NCBI RefSeq assembly: GCF_030055435.1
Contig: NZ_JASFYG010000004.1
Location: forward strand, 157,487 to 221,486
DNA length: 64,000 nucleotides
Direction: 5' to 3'
Origin: Methanothermobacter sp.
Lineage (GTDB): Archaea; Methanobacteriota; Methanobacteria; Methanobacteriales; Methanothermobacteraceae
The notes beneath the pieces are model-generated. The model did not search any database. It had not been told where the DNA came from and saw only the letters and a list, made by a program, of their open reading frames with translations. The position numbers were made by a program, and so were the translations under genes. Positions 26,122 through 34,226 of this stretch are shown piece by piece; positions within the stretch are counted from its first letter, which is position 1, and each line of letters begins with the position of its first letter.

Positions 26122-26655
26122 ATGTACGTCTGCAGGATATGCCAGTACCAGGTCCCTGACAGGGAGTTCAGCGAACTTGGGGATGGCTGGGTCTGCCCCC
26201 AGTGTGGTGTGGGAAGAGACCAGTTTGAGCACTCCACCGATTCATCATCCCCTGAGCAGCCATTCATGCTCATGTTCAGGGCCATCACAGAGAGCCTCTG
26301 GAAGGTCCTCGGCAATGGTTCCCAGGGAGTCACAAGGGAGATGGGCTTCGTCCTGGCAGAGATCATTGACCCTGAGGATCCCGTAAAATCAACAGCAGAA
26401 TACTTCCTCAGCCATGGATTCGCAGCATCCATCGAGTGCTCTGAAGGAGAGAAGCATGTGATGGATGTGAAAAACTGCAGGTTCTATGGTTTCTGCCGCT
26501 CCCTTGAGGACGATGGGGTCACAGTGTCCACCTGCCCCTATGCAAACACCGCTGCAGCGGCCCTTGAGGCCTCCACAGGATACAGGTACAGGATAAGGAG
26601 GTTTCCAGGGGAATACGGCCACATCATCGAACTTTCAGGGGTATCAAAAAAATAG
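26122..26655 (+). CDS. Rubredoxin domain fused to a V4R-like domain
   Basis: A 177-residue protein. Residues 1-45 are a rubredoxin-type iron site (YVCRICQY, Cys4/Cys7; WVCPQCGVG, Cys25/Cys28). After a Ser-rich linker, residues about 55-177 hold a second domain: AITESLWKVLGNGSQGVTRE, then VKNCRFYGFCRSLEDDGVTV, STCPYANTAAAALE, and GEYGHIIELSG. Its order of Cys, Gly and aromatic positions parallels the V4R domain of MsvR. It likely passes electrons to rubrerythrin or FpaA and may sense as well. The V4R call is by eye. Confidence 0.75.
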   Translation: MYVCRICQYQVPDREFSELGDGWVCPQCGVGRDQFEHSTDSSSPEQPFMLMFRAITESLWKVLGNGSQGVTREMGFVLAEIIDPEDPVKSTAEYFLSHGFAASIECSEGEKHVMDVKNCRFYGFCRSLEDDGVTVSTCPYANTAAAALEASTGYRYRIRRFPGEYGHIIELSGVSKK

Positions 26656-26690
26656 GGGCTGCCAGATTCAAACACCTATCCTCTTAATTG

Positions 26691-26702
26691 AATTTTTTTC
26701 TT
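26691..26702 (+). terminator. T-run terminator of the fpaA operon
   Basis: GAATTTTTTTCTTATC lies 35 bases after the stop codon, a typical archaeal oligo-T terminator. No strong stem precedes it. Confidence 0.5.
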
Positions 26703-26760
26703 ATCCCGCCTGCCGGGTAAAACAGAATTTTTATGAATTGAATAAAATCAGAGCCCTGTA

Positions 26761-27531
26761 CTATTTATTATAAAGGTTGGCGTAGGATGGTTCAGACGCT
26801 ATTTCCCCCACTATCCTCTCTGCAAGTTCAAGTGATCTTTCACTGCCATCAACCAGTATGTAAAATGCCCCCTCGGCACCGCAGACTCCTCCAGCTGCAA
26901 CAGGCTCTGCAGATCCGCCTGTTAGAAGTTCCAGGGCATCAACCTCGGTGAATACCCTGCCGGGTATTGGAAGCATCCCGGGCCCCTCGGCAGCTGCTGA
27001 GTTGAGTTTGAGTGCAGTAGAATCAAGGTCCCCGGGTATTATCTTCTCAAGGCCCACGGGTACTATAAGCCCTGTTTTTCTGCCCACAGCTGCCTGGAGT
27101 GCAGCAATTACCGTGCCCCCCATTGGGTGGCCTATGTAGACAGCGGCCCTTCCTGATTGATAGTCGAGGGCGTTGGCACCCTTGAGTATGAGGTCCCCCC
27201 TTCCAAGTTCGTCTGCAACATCAAATATTTCAAGACCACGTTCCCATCTGCCGTCTCTGATCACGACGTCGCCTGGAAAATCTGTGCCCATCCGACCCAT
27301 ATCATCCCTGCTGATATTTTCGGGGACTGTTATACCCCTGTGAAAGCCCCTTCGATCAAATCCATCCTCACCGATTCCTGCCAGGATCTCCTCTGCTATG
27401 TAGCCATTGGTTGTCCCTGCAATTATAACGAGGGTTCCATCCTCAAGAACCCTCTCCACCTCTGGGTGCTGAAGCATTCCCCTGGCAATCAGGCGTTTAC
27501 CCGCCGCAGGGGTAATGAGAAACTGCCTCAT
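26761..27531 (-). CDS. Conserved hypothetical protein, Gly-rich, methanogen type
   Basis: About 256 residues without a recognised family. Visible features: FLITPAAGKRLIARGM at the start, a nucleotide-binding-like LVIIAGTTNGYIAEEIL, DLILKGANALDY, AAVYIGHPMGGTVIAAL, and GVCGAEGAFYILVDGS near the C-terminus. No membrane segments. Start: an ATG at 27540 overlaps the upstream stop, but GGATGATT lies at good spacing for the ATG at 27531. Translation is coupled to the disulfide oxidoreductase gene before it, suggesting a linked redox role. Confidence 0.7.
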   Translation of the reverse strand: MRQFLITPAAGKRLIARGMLQHPEVERVLEDGTLVIIAGTTNGYIAEEILAGIGEDGFDRRGFHRGITVPENISRDDMGRMGTDFPGDVVIRDGRWERGLEIFDVADELGRGDLILKGANALDYQSGRAAVYIGHPMGGTVIAALQAAVGRKTGLIVPVGLEKIIPGDLDSTALKLNSAAAEGPGMLPIPGRVFTEVDALELLTGGSAEPVAAGGVCGAEGAFYILVDGSERSLELAERIVGEIASEPSYANLYNK

Positions 27532-27532
27532 T

Positions 27533-28885
27533 TCAATCATCCTGCTTGCTGTTCACCCTTTTGAGTTTTTCACAGGCAGCCTCCGCTGCGAGGATTATGG
27601 GGTCGATGACCATTGAAACAGGGGGTGCATACGAAAACTCGGTCCAGGCAAGGTCTGAACATGTGAGTCCCTGTGATATTGCAAGTGACATGGTGTCAAC
27701 CCTTTCAGCCACCCTCTCCTTTGCAACCATCTGGCACCCGATTATCCTTCCCTTGAGGTCACATATCATTTTCACATCAATTCTCTCGGCGCCGGGATAG
27801 TATCTGGCCTTTGTAAGGGCCCTCTTCTTTCCTGAGACCACCTTTATCCCGCTCTGGAGTGCCATGACCTCTGTGAGTCCAACAGCACCGAACTCGAGTT
27901 CACCTATCTTTGATACCATGGCGTTGAGGACCGGCCTGAAGGTTGCATCAATACCCACTATGTTCCTTGCAGCCACCCTGGCCTGTCTCACGGCAGTTGA
28001 TCCCAGTGGTGACTGGGTCCTGAAGCCTGTCACGGCATCGTAGACCTCAACGCAGTCACCGACGGCATAAATGTCAGGTACACTTGTTTGCATTCTCTCA
28101 TTGACCTTCACTGCCCACTGTCCCAGTTCGCATCCCGCCATCCGCGCAAGTTTTGTCTCTGGCCTCACCCCTGTTGCGAGGACCACCAGGTCGGCCTCAA
28201 TGCACTCATCTCCCACAGCAACCGCCTCGACCCTTTCGTCTCCGGTTATCCTCTCAAGTGCCTTTCCAAGGACAACCCTTATCCCCTTCTCCTCAAGGTA
28301 CTCCTGTACTATGGCTGCCATGTCCGGGTCCAGGGAACGTGGGACGATCTGTGGCAGCATCTCTGTCACGGTGACCTCAAGCCCCATTTTCAGGAGCCCA
28401 TATGCTATCTCAAGACCTATGAGCCCTGCGCCCACCACCACGGCTTTTTTACTTTTGGAGGCCCATTCACTTATCCTCTCACCATCTGTGAGTGTCCTTA
28501 TGGTGAACACCCCCTCAAGGTCAACCCCCTCCACCGGTGGTATGAATGGAGAGCCCCCTGTTGCAAGGACAAGGACGTCGTAGGGTATTTCCTGGCGTTT
28601 ACCATCCTTCACATAGGTCACGGTTTTTTCATGGGAGTCAACCTCTTCCACCTCGGTTTCTGTGAGGATATCTATGTTGCGTTCCCTGTAGTCCTCTGGC
28701 TGGTGCATCACTATATCATCAAAGCACTCAACCTCCCCGCACATAACGTAGGGTATGGCGCAGGGTGAATATGCCACGTGCTTGTCACGGGTTATAACAG
28801 TTATCTCTGCATCCTTATCATATTTTCTTATGTTTGAGGCCGTTGAAAGTCCCCCGGCCCCTCCTCCAACTATAACAACTCTCAT
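27533..28885 (-). CDS. FAD-dependent pyridine nucleotide-disulfide oxidoreductase (NADH oxidase/CoA-disulfide reductase type)
   Basis: A 450-residue flavoprotein with FAD motif VVIVGGGAGGLSTA (3-16), redox-active single cysteine in YSPCAIPY (Cys42), second dinucleotide site VVVGAGLIGLEIAYGL, and DIYAVGDCVEVYD. A single active Cys is the mark of NADH oxidase, NADH peroxidase and CoA-disulfide reductase rather than thioredoxin reductase. It probably handles oxygen, peroxide or low-molecular disulfides. The next gene is translationally coupled. Confidence 0.9.
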   Translation of the reverse strand: MRVVIVGGGAGGLSTASNIRKYDKDAEITVITRDKHVAYSPCAIPYVMCGEVECFDDIVMHQPEDYRERNIDILTETEVEEVDSHEKTVTYVKDGKRQEIPYDVLVLATGGSPFIPPVEGVDLEGVFTIRTLTDGERISEWASKSKKAVVVGAGLIGLEIAYGLLKMGLEVTVTEMLPQIVPRSLDPDMAAIVQEYLEEKGIRVVLGKALERITGDERVEAVAVGDECIEADLVVLATGVRPETKLARMAGCELGQWAVKVNERMQTSVPDIYAVGDCVEVYDAVTGFRTQSPLGSTAVRQARVAARNIVGIDATFRPVLNAMVSKIGELEFGAVGLTEVMALQSGIKVVSGKKRALTKARYYPGAERIDVKMICDLKGRIIGCQMVAKERVAERVDTMSLAISQGLTCSDLAWTEFSYAPPVSMVIDPIILAAEAACEKLKRVNSKQDD

Positions 28886-28981
28886 TTATTCCTTTCTCCC
28901 TCAGAGTTATCACTTATGGTTTTATTTTTTATCTCATAAATAACTCAGATATATTTATAAATTTGAATTTATGAATAGATT

Positions 28982-29070
28982 TTCAGTGCACTGATTTATG
29001 TCCCAGAAACTGTAAAGGGAACCACTTCGATGCATTCAGTGCACCGATTTATGTCCCAGAAACTGTAAAG
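28982..29070 (+). repeat. Two 36-bp direct repeats in the arsC-like leader
   Basis: 28982-29017 and 29035-29070 are identical except for one base (28992 T, 29045 C), spaced 53 bases. Each holds the palindrome GTGCAC and the short reading ATGTCCCAGAAACTGTAA (Met-Ser-Gln-Lys-Leu-stop). A TATA-like ATATATTTATAAATTT at 28949-28964 puts the transcription start near the first copy, so the repeats span the start site and leader of the ArsC-like gene. They may be operators or part of an RNA leader. Confidence 0.85.
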
Positions 29071-29079
29071 AGGATCACC

Positions 29080-29472
29080 ATGAAGAAGAGGGTTCTTTTC
29101 ATATGCAGAAACAACTCAGGAAGATCCCAGATGGCTGAGGCTCTTCTCAGGAACATGTATGGGGAGCACTACCATGTCCAGAGTGCTGGAAGCCAGCCAA
29201 GGGAAATCAACCCCCTGACAGTGAGGGTCATGGAGGAGATTGGAATCGATATGAGCTCCCATAAGCCCACCGACCTCAGGGAACTCGAGGGTGAGGAGTT
29301 TGATTTGGTTGTGAGTCTCTGTGATGAGGCATGCCCTGTATTCCTGGGGGGTAAGAGGTACATGCATGCGGAGTTTCCAGACCCTGCAGGTGGGGATATA
29401 GCCAGATTCAGAAGGATACGTGATGAGATTGCAGAGTGGATAAGGACTGAATTCAAGCCGGAGGATGATTGA
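29080..29472 (+). CDS. Low-molecular-weight phosphatase / ArsC-type arsenate reductase
   Basis: A 130-residue protein with the CX5R P-loop at the N-terminus (FICRNNSGRSQ; Cys9, Arg15) and the general acid in EFPDPAGG. Family members reduce arsenate with thioredoxin or dephosphorylate tyrosine. Cysteines in SLCDEACPVF fit the redox Cys pair of thioredoxin-linked ArsC, favouring that role. First gene of a set with DUF166; the leader carries tandem repeats. Confidence 0.88.
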   Translation: MKKRVLFICRNNSGRSQMAEALLRNMYGEHYHVQSAGSQPREINPLTVRVMEEIGIDMSSHKPTDLRELEGEEFDLVVSLCDEACPVFLGGKRYMHAEFPDPAGGDIARFRRIRDEIAEWIRTEFKPEDD

Positions 29473-30120
29473 ATGGTAAGGGTTGCAATAGTGACAGACG
29501 GCCCCTACGGTGAAAGGGCCCATGAGAACATAGGTGAGGAGTTTGAAACAGATTTCATTGAACTCAAGGCTCCCTCAGGCATATTCGCAGATGAAGTTGA
29601 AATACCAGAGGAAAAGATTGAGCAGATAGTATCAGCGGATATCGTTATAACCTACATCCTCCACCCTGACCTCACACTTGAACTTGTGGACCGCATCCAC
29701 AATAATGTTGACTGGATAATAGTGGGTGCCTGGAGGGGTGAGGGCTTCAGGAATCAGCTACTGGGCTACGGGAATGTCACAGCACCAGAGAACATGTGCG
29801 ACCTTGAGGAGAACGGGAATCCGTCCTTTGATGAATTCGTATCAAAATTTGGAAAGCCAGTGGTTGAGGTTGATGTTGAAGAAGACAGAGTAAAGAACAT
29901 AAGGGTCCTCAGGTGTTCACCCTGCGGTGCAACACGGTTTGTTGCAGAGGAACTTGTTGGGACTGAGGTGAAGGATCTGCCTGTCCGTGCAGGTCTTAAG
30001 ATACAGCATTACCCCTGCAGAGCCGCCAAGATGAGGTTATTTGCAGATGATGAGTGCAAGAAGGAGCTGGCGGCCAGAATCCACTGTGAGGCCTTTGAGA
30101 GGGCACTTGAAAATCAGTGA
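29473..30120 (+). CDS. DUF166 family protein
   Basis: A 215-residue methanogen protein of the DUF166 family, some members of which are annotated as thymidylate-synthase-like. N-terminal [15 protein letters not shown] and central [20 protein letters not shown]; the C-terminal half is Cys-rich ([34 protein letters not shown]), suggesting an iron-sulfur cluster. Its ATG directly follows the ArsC-type stop codon. The biochemical role is not known to me. Confidence 0.8.
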   Translation: MVRVAIVTDGPYGERAHENIGEEFETDFIELKAPSGIFADEVEIPEEKIEQIVSADIVITYILHPDLTLELVDRIHNNVDWIIVGAWRGEGFRNQLLGYGNVTAPENMCDLEENGNPSFDEFVSKFGKPVVEVDVEEDRVKNIRVLRCSPCGATRFVAEELVGTEVKDLPVRAGLKIQHYPCRAAKMRLFADDECKKELAARIHCEAFERALENQ

Positions 30121-30177
30121 AAACTATCATTATTATTCATAATAAATTATTTATTTTATGGATACGAAGATAGATCC

Positions 30178-30543
30178 ATGGAGAAAAAACTGCTCACAAT
30201 AGTCCTCCTGGAGGGGCCCTACCGTCACCAGTATGCTGACATAGCATCAGAACTGGCAGAAAGCGCCATTAAAAACGGGTACGATGTTAACATATTCCTT
30301 TACATGGATGGAACACATGTACCGAAAAGGGACCAGGCCCCCCAGTCATTCCCCAATGTTGCAGAAAAATTCCGGGCCCTTGTACGGTCCGGTGTTAATG
30401 TGATATCCTGCATAAGGTGCTCCACCGCAAGGGGCTACACCTGTTCAGAGAAGCCCTACATAAAGGGCGTGGAGATAAAAAGTGTTTATGAACTGGCAGA
30501 ATGGATAAAGAAAAGCCACCGTGTGATAAGTCTGGGTTGTTAA
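30178..30543 (+). CDS. DsrE/TusD-like sulfur transfer protein
   Basis: A 121-residue DsrE-fold protein: LTIVLLEGPYRHQYADIASE at the N-terminus, VNIFLYMDGTHVP, and cysteines in VISCIRCSTARGYTC plus a C-terminal Cys. DsrE/TusD proteins carry sulfur as a cysteine persulfide. The preceding 57 AT-rich bases may hold a promoter. First of a four-gene set with DsrF-like, iron-sulfur and DsrH-like proteins. Confidence 0.8.
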   Translation: MEKKLLTIVLLEGPYRHQYADIASELAESAIKNGYDVNIFLYMDGTHVPKRDQAPQSFPNVAEKFRALVRSGVNVISCIRCSTARGYTCSEKPYIKGVEIKSVYELAEWIKKSHRVISLGC

Positions 30544-30544
30544 A

Positions 30545-30901
30545 ATGAAATCCTCACTCATAATAATAGACAGGGCCCCCTACGGATCTGAAGATGCATT
30601 CAGTGGTTTCTACGTTGTCATAGCATGTCTGAACAGTGGCCTTGACTCTGATGTTCTCCTAATGGAGGACGGTGTCTACGCTGCAGTTGCAGATCAGAAA
30701 TCAGAGAGCATATACTACCCCAATGTGGAGGAGCTCACATACCTCATATTTCCAGAGGGGAGCATACTGGTACACGAGGGATCCCTCAGGGAGAGGGGGC
30801 TTGTGGAGGAGGACCTTGTTGAGGCTGCAGAGATAATAAACGATGAGGAGCTCCATGAGATAATCTCTGCAAAGGGTGAAACCGCAGTTATCAGGATATG
30901 A
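30545..30901 (+). CDS. DsrF/TusC-like protein
   Basis: A 118-residue DsrE/F superfamily protein (SLIIIDRAPYGSEDAFSGFY, LDSDVLLMEDGVYAAVADQ). It starts one base after the DsrE-like gene. Typical TusC proteins work as structural partners in the DsrEFH or TusBCD complex; no conserved catalytic Cys is seen besides the one in VIACLNSGL. The functional target is unknown. Confidence 0.8.
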   Translation: MKSSLIIIDRAPYGSEDAFSGFYVVIACLNSGLDSDVLLMEDGVYAAVADQKSESIYYPNVEELTYLIFPEGSILVHEGSLRERGLVEEDLVEAAEIINDEELHEIISAKGETAVIRI

Positions 30902-30910
30902 GGTGCCATT

Positions 30911-31510
30911 ATGGAAATGGATGATGTTAAAAGGGAGCTCATCCCTGATGGGCCCCTTGTAAGGGAGGTTACACTTAAACAGGTTAAACCATGCATTGCA
31001 AGTGAGGGGAAGATAAGGGTCCTTATGGAGCTTGACTCTGAAATCGGAGACATCATCCCCCTCCTGGCAAATATGTATCCGCCGGGTGCTGTGAATTATG
31101 TTAAGAAGAAAAACATTCTCACCCTCACCATCTACGACAGGCTCATAAGCCTCTACCCCTCAGGGAAGGTCAGCATGAACAAAACCCATGACGTGGATGA
31201 GGCCTTTGATATCATAAGGAGGATCATGGAAAGGATAAACCAGGCACACGAGGCCTACATGAGGGGTGTGCGTGGAAAGGACGTGGAAAGCATTGGGCCC
31301 CTCGATATACAGAGGTGCCTCCCTGGCAGCAACTGTGGAGAATGCGGTGAATCAACATGCATGGCCTTTGCAATGAAGCTCCTGAACGGTGAGCAGAAAC
31401 TCGATAACTGCCACCCCCTCAAGGAGCCATGGATGCAGGAGAATGTCCATTGCCTTGAGAAACTTCTTGGTGAGCAGCTCATGGAGACACTTGGGTGGAG
31501 CGGTTACTGA
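30911..31510 (+). CDS. Iron-sulfur protein with a C-terminal 4Fe-4S domain
   Basis: A 199-residue protein. The C-terminal part has RCLPGSNCGECGESTCMAFA and a later Cys in DNCHPLKEP, the four-Cys 4Fe-4S domain (PF04060 type) also seen in corrinoid/iron-sulfur proteins and in RnfB. The N-terminal part (DSEIGDIIPLLANMYPPGAV) resembles methanogen proteins often fused with this domain. It lies between the DsrF-like and DsrH-like genes, and its stop overlaps the next start, so it is likely part of the sulfur relay. Confidence 0.8.
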   Translation: MEMDDVKRELIPDGPLVREVTLKQVKPCIASEGKIRVLMELDSEIGDIIPLLANMYPPGAVNYVKKKNILTLTIYDRLISLYPSGKVSMNKTHDVDEAFDIIRRIMERINQAHEAYMRGVRGKDVESIGPLDIQRCLPGSNCGECGESTCMAFAMKLLNGEQKLDNCHPLKEPWMQENVHCLEKLLGEQLMETLGWSGY

Positions 31511-31833
31511 TGGGTTCTGTTGGGTTCCTTGTAACTAAAAGTCCATCTGAACTGGGTTTCAGGACATTCCTTGACCTTGTGGGGATATGGAGGGAGGATG
31601 AACTCACCGTATACCTCATATCCAGTGGTGTGTATGCTGCAATGAAAAAAAACAGGTATTCCCACACCATCAGAGAACTGTCAGAGACCGAGGCTGTTTT
31701 TGCAAGGAAGGAAGATCTAATGGCAAGGGGCATAACCCGTGACATGCTCATCGATGGTGTGGAAATACTTGAGGGTTTTGACAGGATAGTTGTGGATATC
31801 ATGGAGAAACACCGGATGGTCTTCACCATCTAA
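31510..31833 (+). CDS. DsrH/TusB-like protein
   Basis: A 107-residue protein of the DsrH/TusB type: GFLVTKSPSELGFRTFLDL and LTVYLISSGVYAAM resemble the family core (segment FLLTKSP, then ISSGVY). No clear catalytic Cys. Its ATG shares bases with the stop of the iron-sulfur gene (TGATG). It completes a DsrE-DsrF-FeS-DsrH order. Confidence 0.75.
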   Translation: MGSVGFLVTKSPSELGFRTFLDLVGIWREDELTVYLISSGVYAAMKKNRYSHTIRELSETEAVFARKEDLMARGITRDMLIDGVEILEGFDRIVVDIMEKHRMVFTI

Positions 31834-31907
31834 TCTTTTGGTTTTACAGGTTTTCTTGCGCCCTTTATACCTCCACGGGAGACCATGATTTCACCTCCAT
31901 TCTGTGA

Positions 31908-33863
31908 TCATAAACCAGTCAGAGTACCTGCCGTGTAGACAAGGAAGGAAGCAACCCAGGCAACCAGCAGGGAATATGCGGGGGAAAAGAGGGCCCATTT
32001 TGTACCGGCCTCCTGTTTTATTACGGCAAGTGTTGCAAGGCAGGGGGTGTAGAGCAGTATGAATACCATGAAGGAGAAGGCCTCCAGTGGCGTGAAAATC
32101 CGCTGAATGGTTGCTGCAACATCACCGGTGCCGTATACCGTCCCGAAGGTACTTATTACAAGCTCCTTTGCGGCAAAACCGAATATGATTGCAACCGCAG
32201 ACTGCCAGTCCCCAAAGCCCAGTGGCTGGAAAATGGGTGCGATCACTGACCCTGTAATCCCCAGGATTGATGATGAAACGTCGCCTGCCGGGAAGTTTGA
32301 TAGGAACCATATCACCAGAGAACCTGCCAGTATGATGGTCCCTGCCCTCTTTATAAACTGAACACCCCTCAGGTAGGTGTGTATGAGCAGTGCCTTAATT
32401 CTCGGCACCCTGTAGGGTGGAAGCTCCATGAGGAACAGTGACCTTTCACCCCCCACGATTCTATCACCAAGTAAGCGGGCGGTCAGTATGGCCACCACTA
32501 TTCCAAGAATGTAAAGTGAGAATATCACCCAGCCCTGGTAGATAACCGGGAAGAGGGCTGCTGTGAATAGCACATAGACAGGGAGCCTTGCGCTGCATGA
32601 CATGAAGGGCAGTATTAGTGCCGTTATTATCCTCTCCCTCTCAGAGTCTATCGTCCTTGTGGCCATGACGCCAGGTACGCAGCATCCAAAACCCAGCACC
32701 ATGGGGATGAATGACCTTCCACTGAGACCCGCCAGGGTGTTCATCACACGATCCATGACAAATGCCGCCCTGGCAAGGTAACCTGAATCCTCAAGGAATG
32801 ACAGGAGGAAGAAGAGGATGAATATGTTTGGTATGAAGACCAGGACCGACCCTACACCACCTATCACCCCATCAGATAGGAGAGATGCAAGCAGGGAATC
32901 ACCCATAATACCATGAACCGTAGCTGCAAGGTATGAAAAGGCGGAATCCAGCAGGTCTGTCAGTGGGGCCCCTGCAGTGAATGTCAGCTGAAAAATCAGC
33001 CACATCACCCCAAGGAGTACCGGAAGGCCAAGGTACCGGTTGAGCGCAATTCTGTCAATAATCTCTGAGCCTGTAACCCGATCCACTGGGGGCTTTCTGA
33101 GTGTACTCTCAAGGAGGGCCTCTATAAGCCCATACCTGGCATCGGATACAATTACGTCGGCCTTCACAGAGTATTCATCCTCAAGGATCCTGCGAATCCT
33201 CCTGAATTCATCATGAACTTCCTCCCCGACCATTGAGGCCACCCTCTCATCGCCCTCAAGGAGCTTTATGATGATCCATTGTGGTGGAAATTTGATTTCA
33301 CTGCCCCTGATGAGTTCATATAGTCTGCTCAGAGATTCATGTCTCAGGAATTCATATCCTGGGGTCCTGGGTTCGTCTTTACTCCATTCGATTACCCGTT
33401 CAAGGAGATCATCCTGCTCGCCTTCAGTTGCCTCGATCCTCACAACAGGCACACCAAGGAGTTCCTCAAGCTTCCCATAGTCCAGAATGTAACCCCTCCT
33501 CTCGGCCTCGCGGTTGAGGTTCACTGCGATGATGGTGTTAAGGCCAAACTCCATTATCTGGAGGGCAAGGTAAAGGTTTCTTTCGAGATTGGATGCGTCA
33601 ACAACGTTTATCACAAGATCAGGAGGCTCCTCAAGGAGGTAATCTATAACCACCCCCTCCTCTGGAGAACCGGCTGTGAGGCTGTAGGTTCCGGGGAGAT
33701 CTATAACCTCAAGGTCACATCCCCTGAACTGGAGGTGGCCCTCCTTCTTTTCAATGGTTTTGCCTGGCCAGTTGCCTACGTGCTGGTTTAGACCGGTGAG
33801 GCTGTTGAAGAGGGTGCTTTTACCAACATTGGGGTTTCCTGCAAGGGCTATTTTCAGTGACAA
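31908..33863 (-). CDS. feoB: Ferrous iron transporter FeoB
   Basis: A 651-residue FeoB. The N-terminal GTPase domain has GNPNVGKS (9-16) and VIDLPGTYSL, followed by a helical spacer and membrane domains with Gate regions (VLGFGCCVPGVMATRTI; FMSCSARLPVYVLF) as expected for Fe2+ uptake. Length is in the usual range for a FeoB without extra domains. It follows feoA after one base and is controlled through the DtxR-type operators upstream of feoA. Confidence 0.96.
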   Translation of the reverse strand: MSLKIALAGNPNVGKSTLFNSLTGLNQHVGNWPGKTIEKKEGHLQFRGCDLEVIDLPGTYSLTAGSPEEGVVIDYLLEEPPDLVINVVDASNLERNLYLALQIMEFGLNTIIAVNLNREAERRGYILDYGKLEELLGVPVVRIEATEGEQDDLLERVIEWSKDEPRTPGYEFLRHESLSRLYELIRGSEIKFPPQWIIIKLLEGDERVASMVGEEVHDEFRRIRRILEDEYSVKADVIVSDARYGLIEALLESTLRKPPVDRVTGSEIIDRIALNRYLGLPVLLGVMWLIFQLTFTAGAPLTDLLDSAFSYLAATVHGIMGDSLLASLLSDGVIGGVGSVLVFIPNIFILFFLLSFLEDSGYLARAAFVMDRVMNTLAGLSGRSFIPMVLGFGCCVPGVMATRTIDSERERIITALILPFMSCSARLPVYVLFTAALFPVIYQGWVIFSLYILGIVVAILTARLLGDRIVGGERSLFLMELPPYRVPRIKALLIHTYLRGVQFIKRAGTIILAGSLVIWFLSNFPAGDVSSSILGITGSVIAPIFQPLGFGDWQSAVAIIFGFAAKELVISTFGTVYGTGDVAATIQRIFTPLEAFSFMVFILLYTPCLATLAVIKQEAGTKWALFSPAYSLLVAWVASFLVYTAGTLTGL

Positions 33864-33864
33864 G

Positions 33865-34095
33865 CTAATCTCTCCTCACCCTTATCCTTGAGGCCTCCTT
33901 CCTGCGGATGGATAAGGGGTGGCCCCTGACCCTCACCTTGAGTGGGTCGCCGAGGGGTGCAACCTTTTCAATGGTTACCCTGGAGCCCCTGACGATCCCC
34001 ATTACCGTGAACCTGTGCTTTATCTTACCGGCAATATCAACTGAGGTGACCGTTACCATCTCTGATTCGGATATTCTATCGAGTGTAGTTTCCAT
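33865..34095 (-). CDS. feoA: FeoA-like iron transport protein
   Basis: A 76-residue SH3-like FeoA (GIVRGSRVTIEKVAPLGDP, IRRKEASRIRV). It binds and modulates FeoB. The first gene of the feoAB operon; GGTGTCATGG is at the start, with GGTGG before the ATG on the minus strand. Three iron-type operators precede it. Confidence 0.93.
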   Translation of the reverse strand: METTLDRISESEMVTVTSVDIAGKIKHRFTVMGIVRGSRVTIEKVAPLGDPLKVRVRGHPLSIRRKEASRIRVRRD

Positions 34096-34106
34096 GACAC
34101 CACCTT

Positions 34107-34174
34107 TTTAGGTATTCCTAAAATTTAGTTATACCTAAACCCCCATCATATATAAATTTTTAGGTTTTCCTAAA
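34107..34174. promoter_or_regulatory. Three DtxR-family operators and TATA box of feoAB
   Basis: TTTAGGTATTCCTAAA (34107-34122), TTTAGTTATACCTAAA (34124-34139) and TTTAGGTTTTCCTAAA (34159-34174) match the TTAGG-N4-CCTAA form bound by DtxR/IdeR/MntR repressors. A TATA box (TATATAAA, minus strand, 34146-34156) lies between the second and third. With bound metal the repressor would block the feoA promoter. Confidence 0.75.
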
Positions 34175-34226
34175 ATGGGTTCCATGGGGGTGAAAATAGG
34201 ACAATAAAAAAATAAAAATTAGGGAT

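Noticed and set aside
24486-26655. Oxygen-linked operon acquired by transfer
   Set aside because: Codon use and ribosome sites match the neighbours, and the order with msvR is known in this genus; it is ancestral.
28982-29070. Possible CRISPR array
   Set aside because: Only two repeats with a 17-base gap between them, located in a gene leader; no cas genes anywhere in the window.
31099-33863. A second GTPase or metal carrier split from feoB
   Set aside because: All motifs belong to one continuous FeoB frame.
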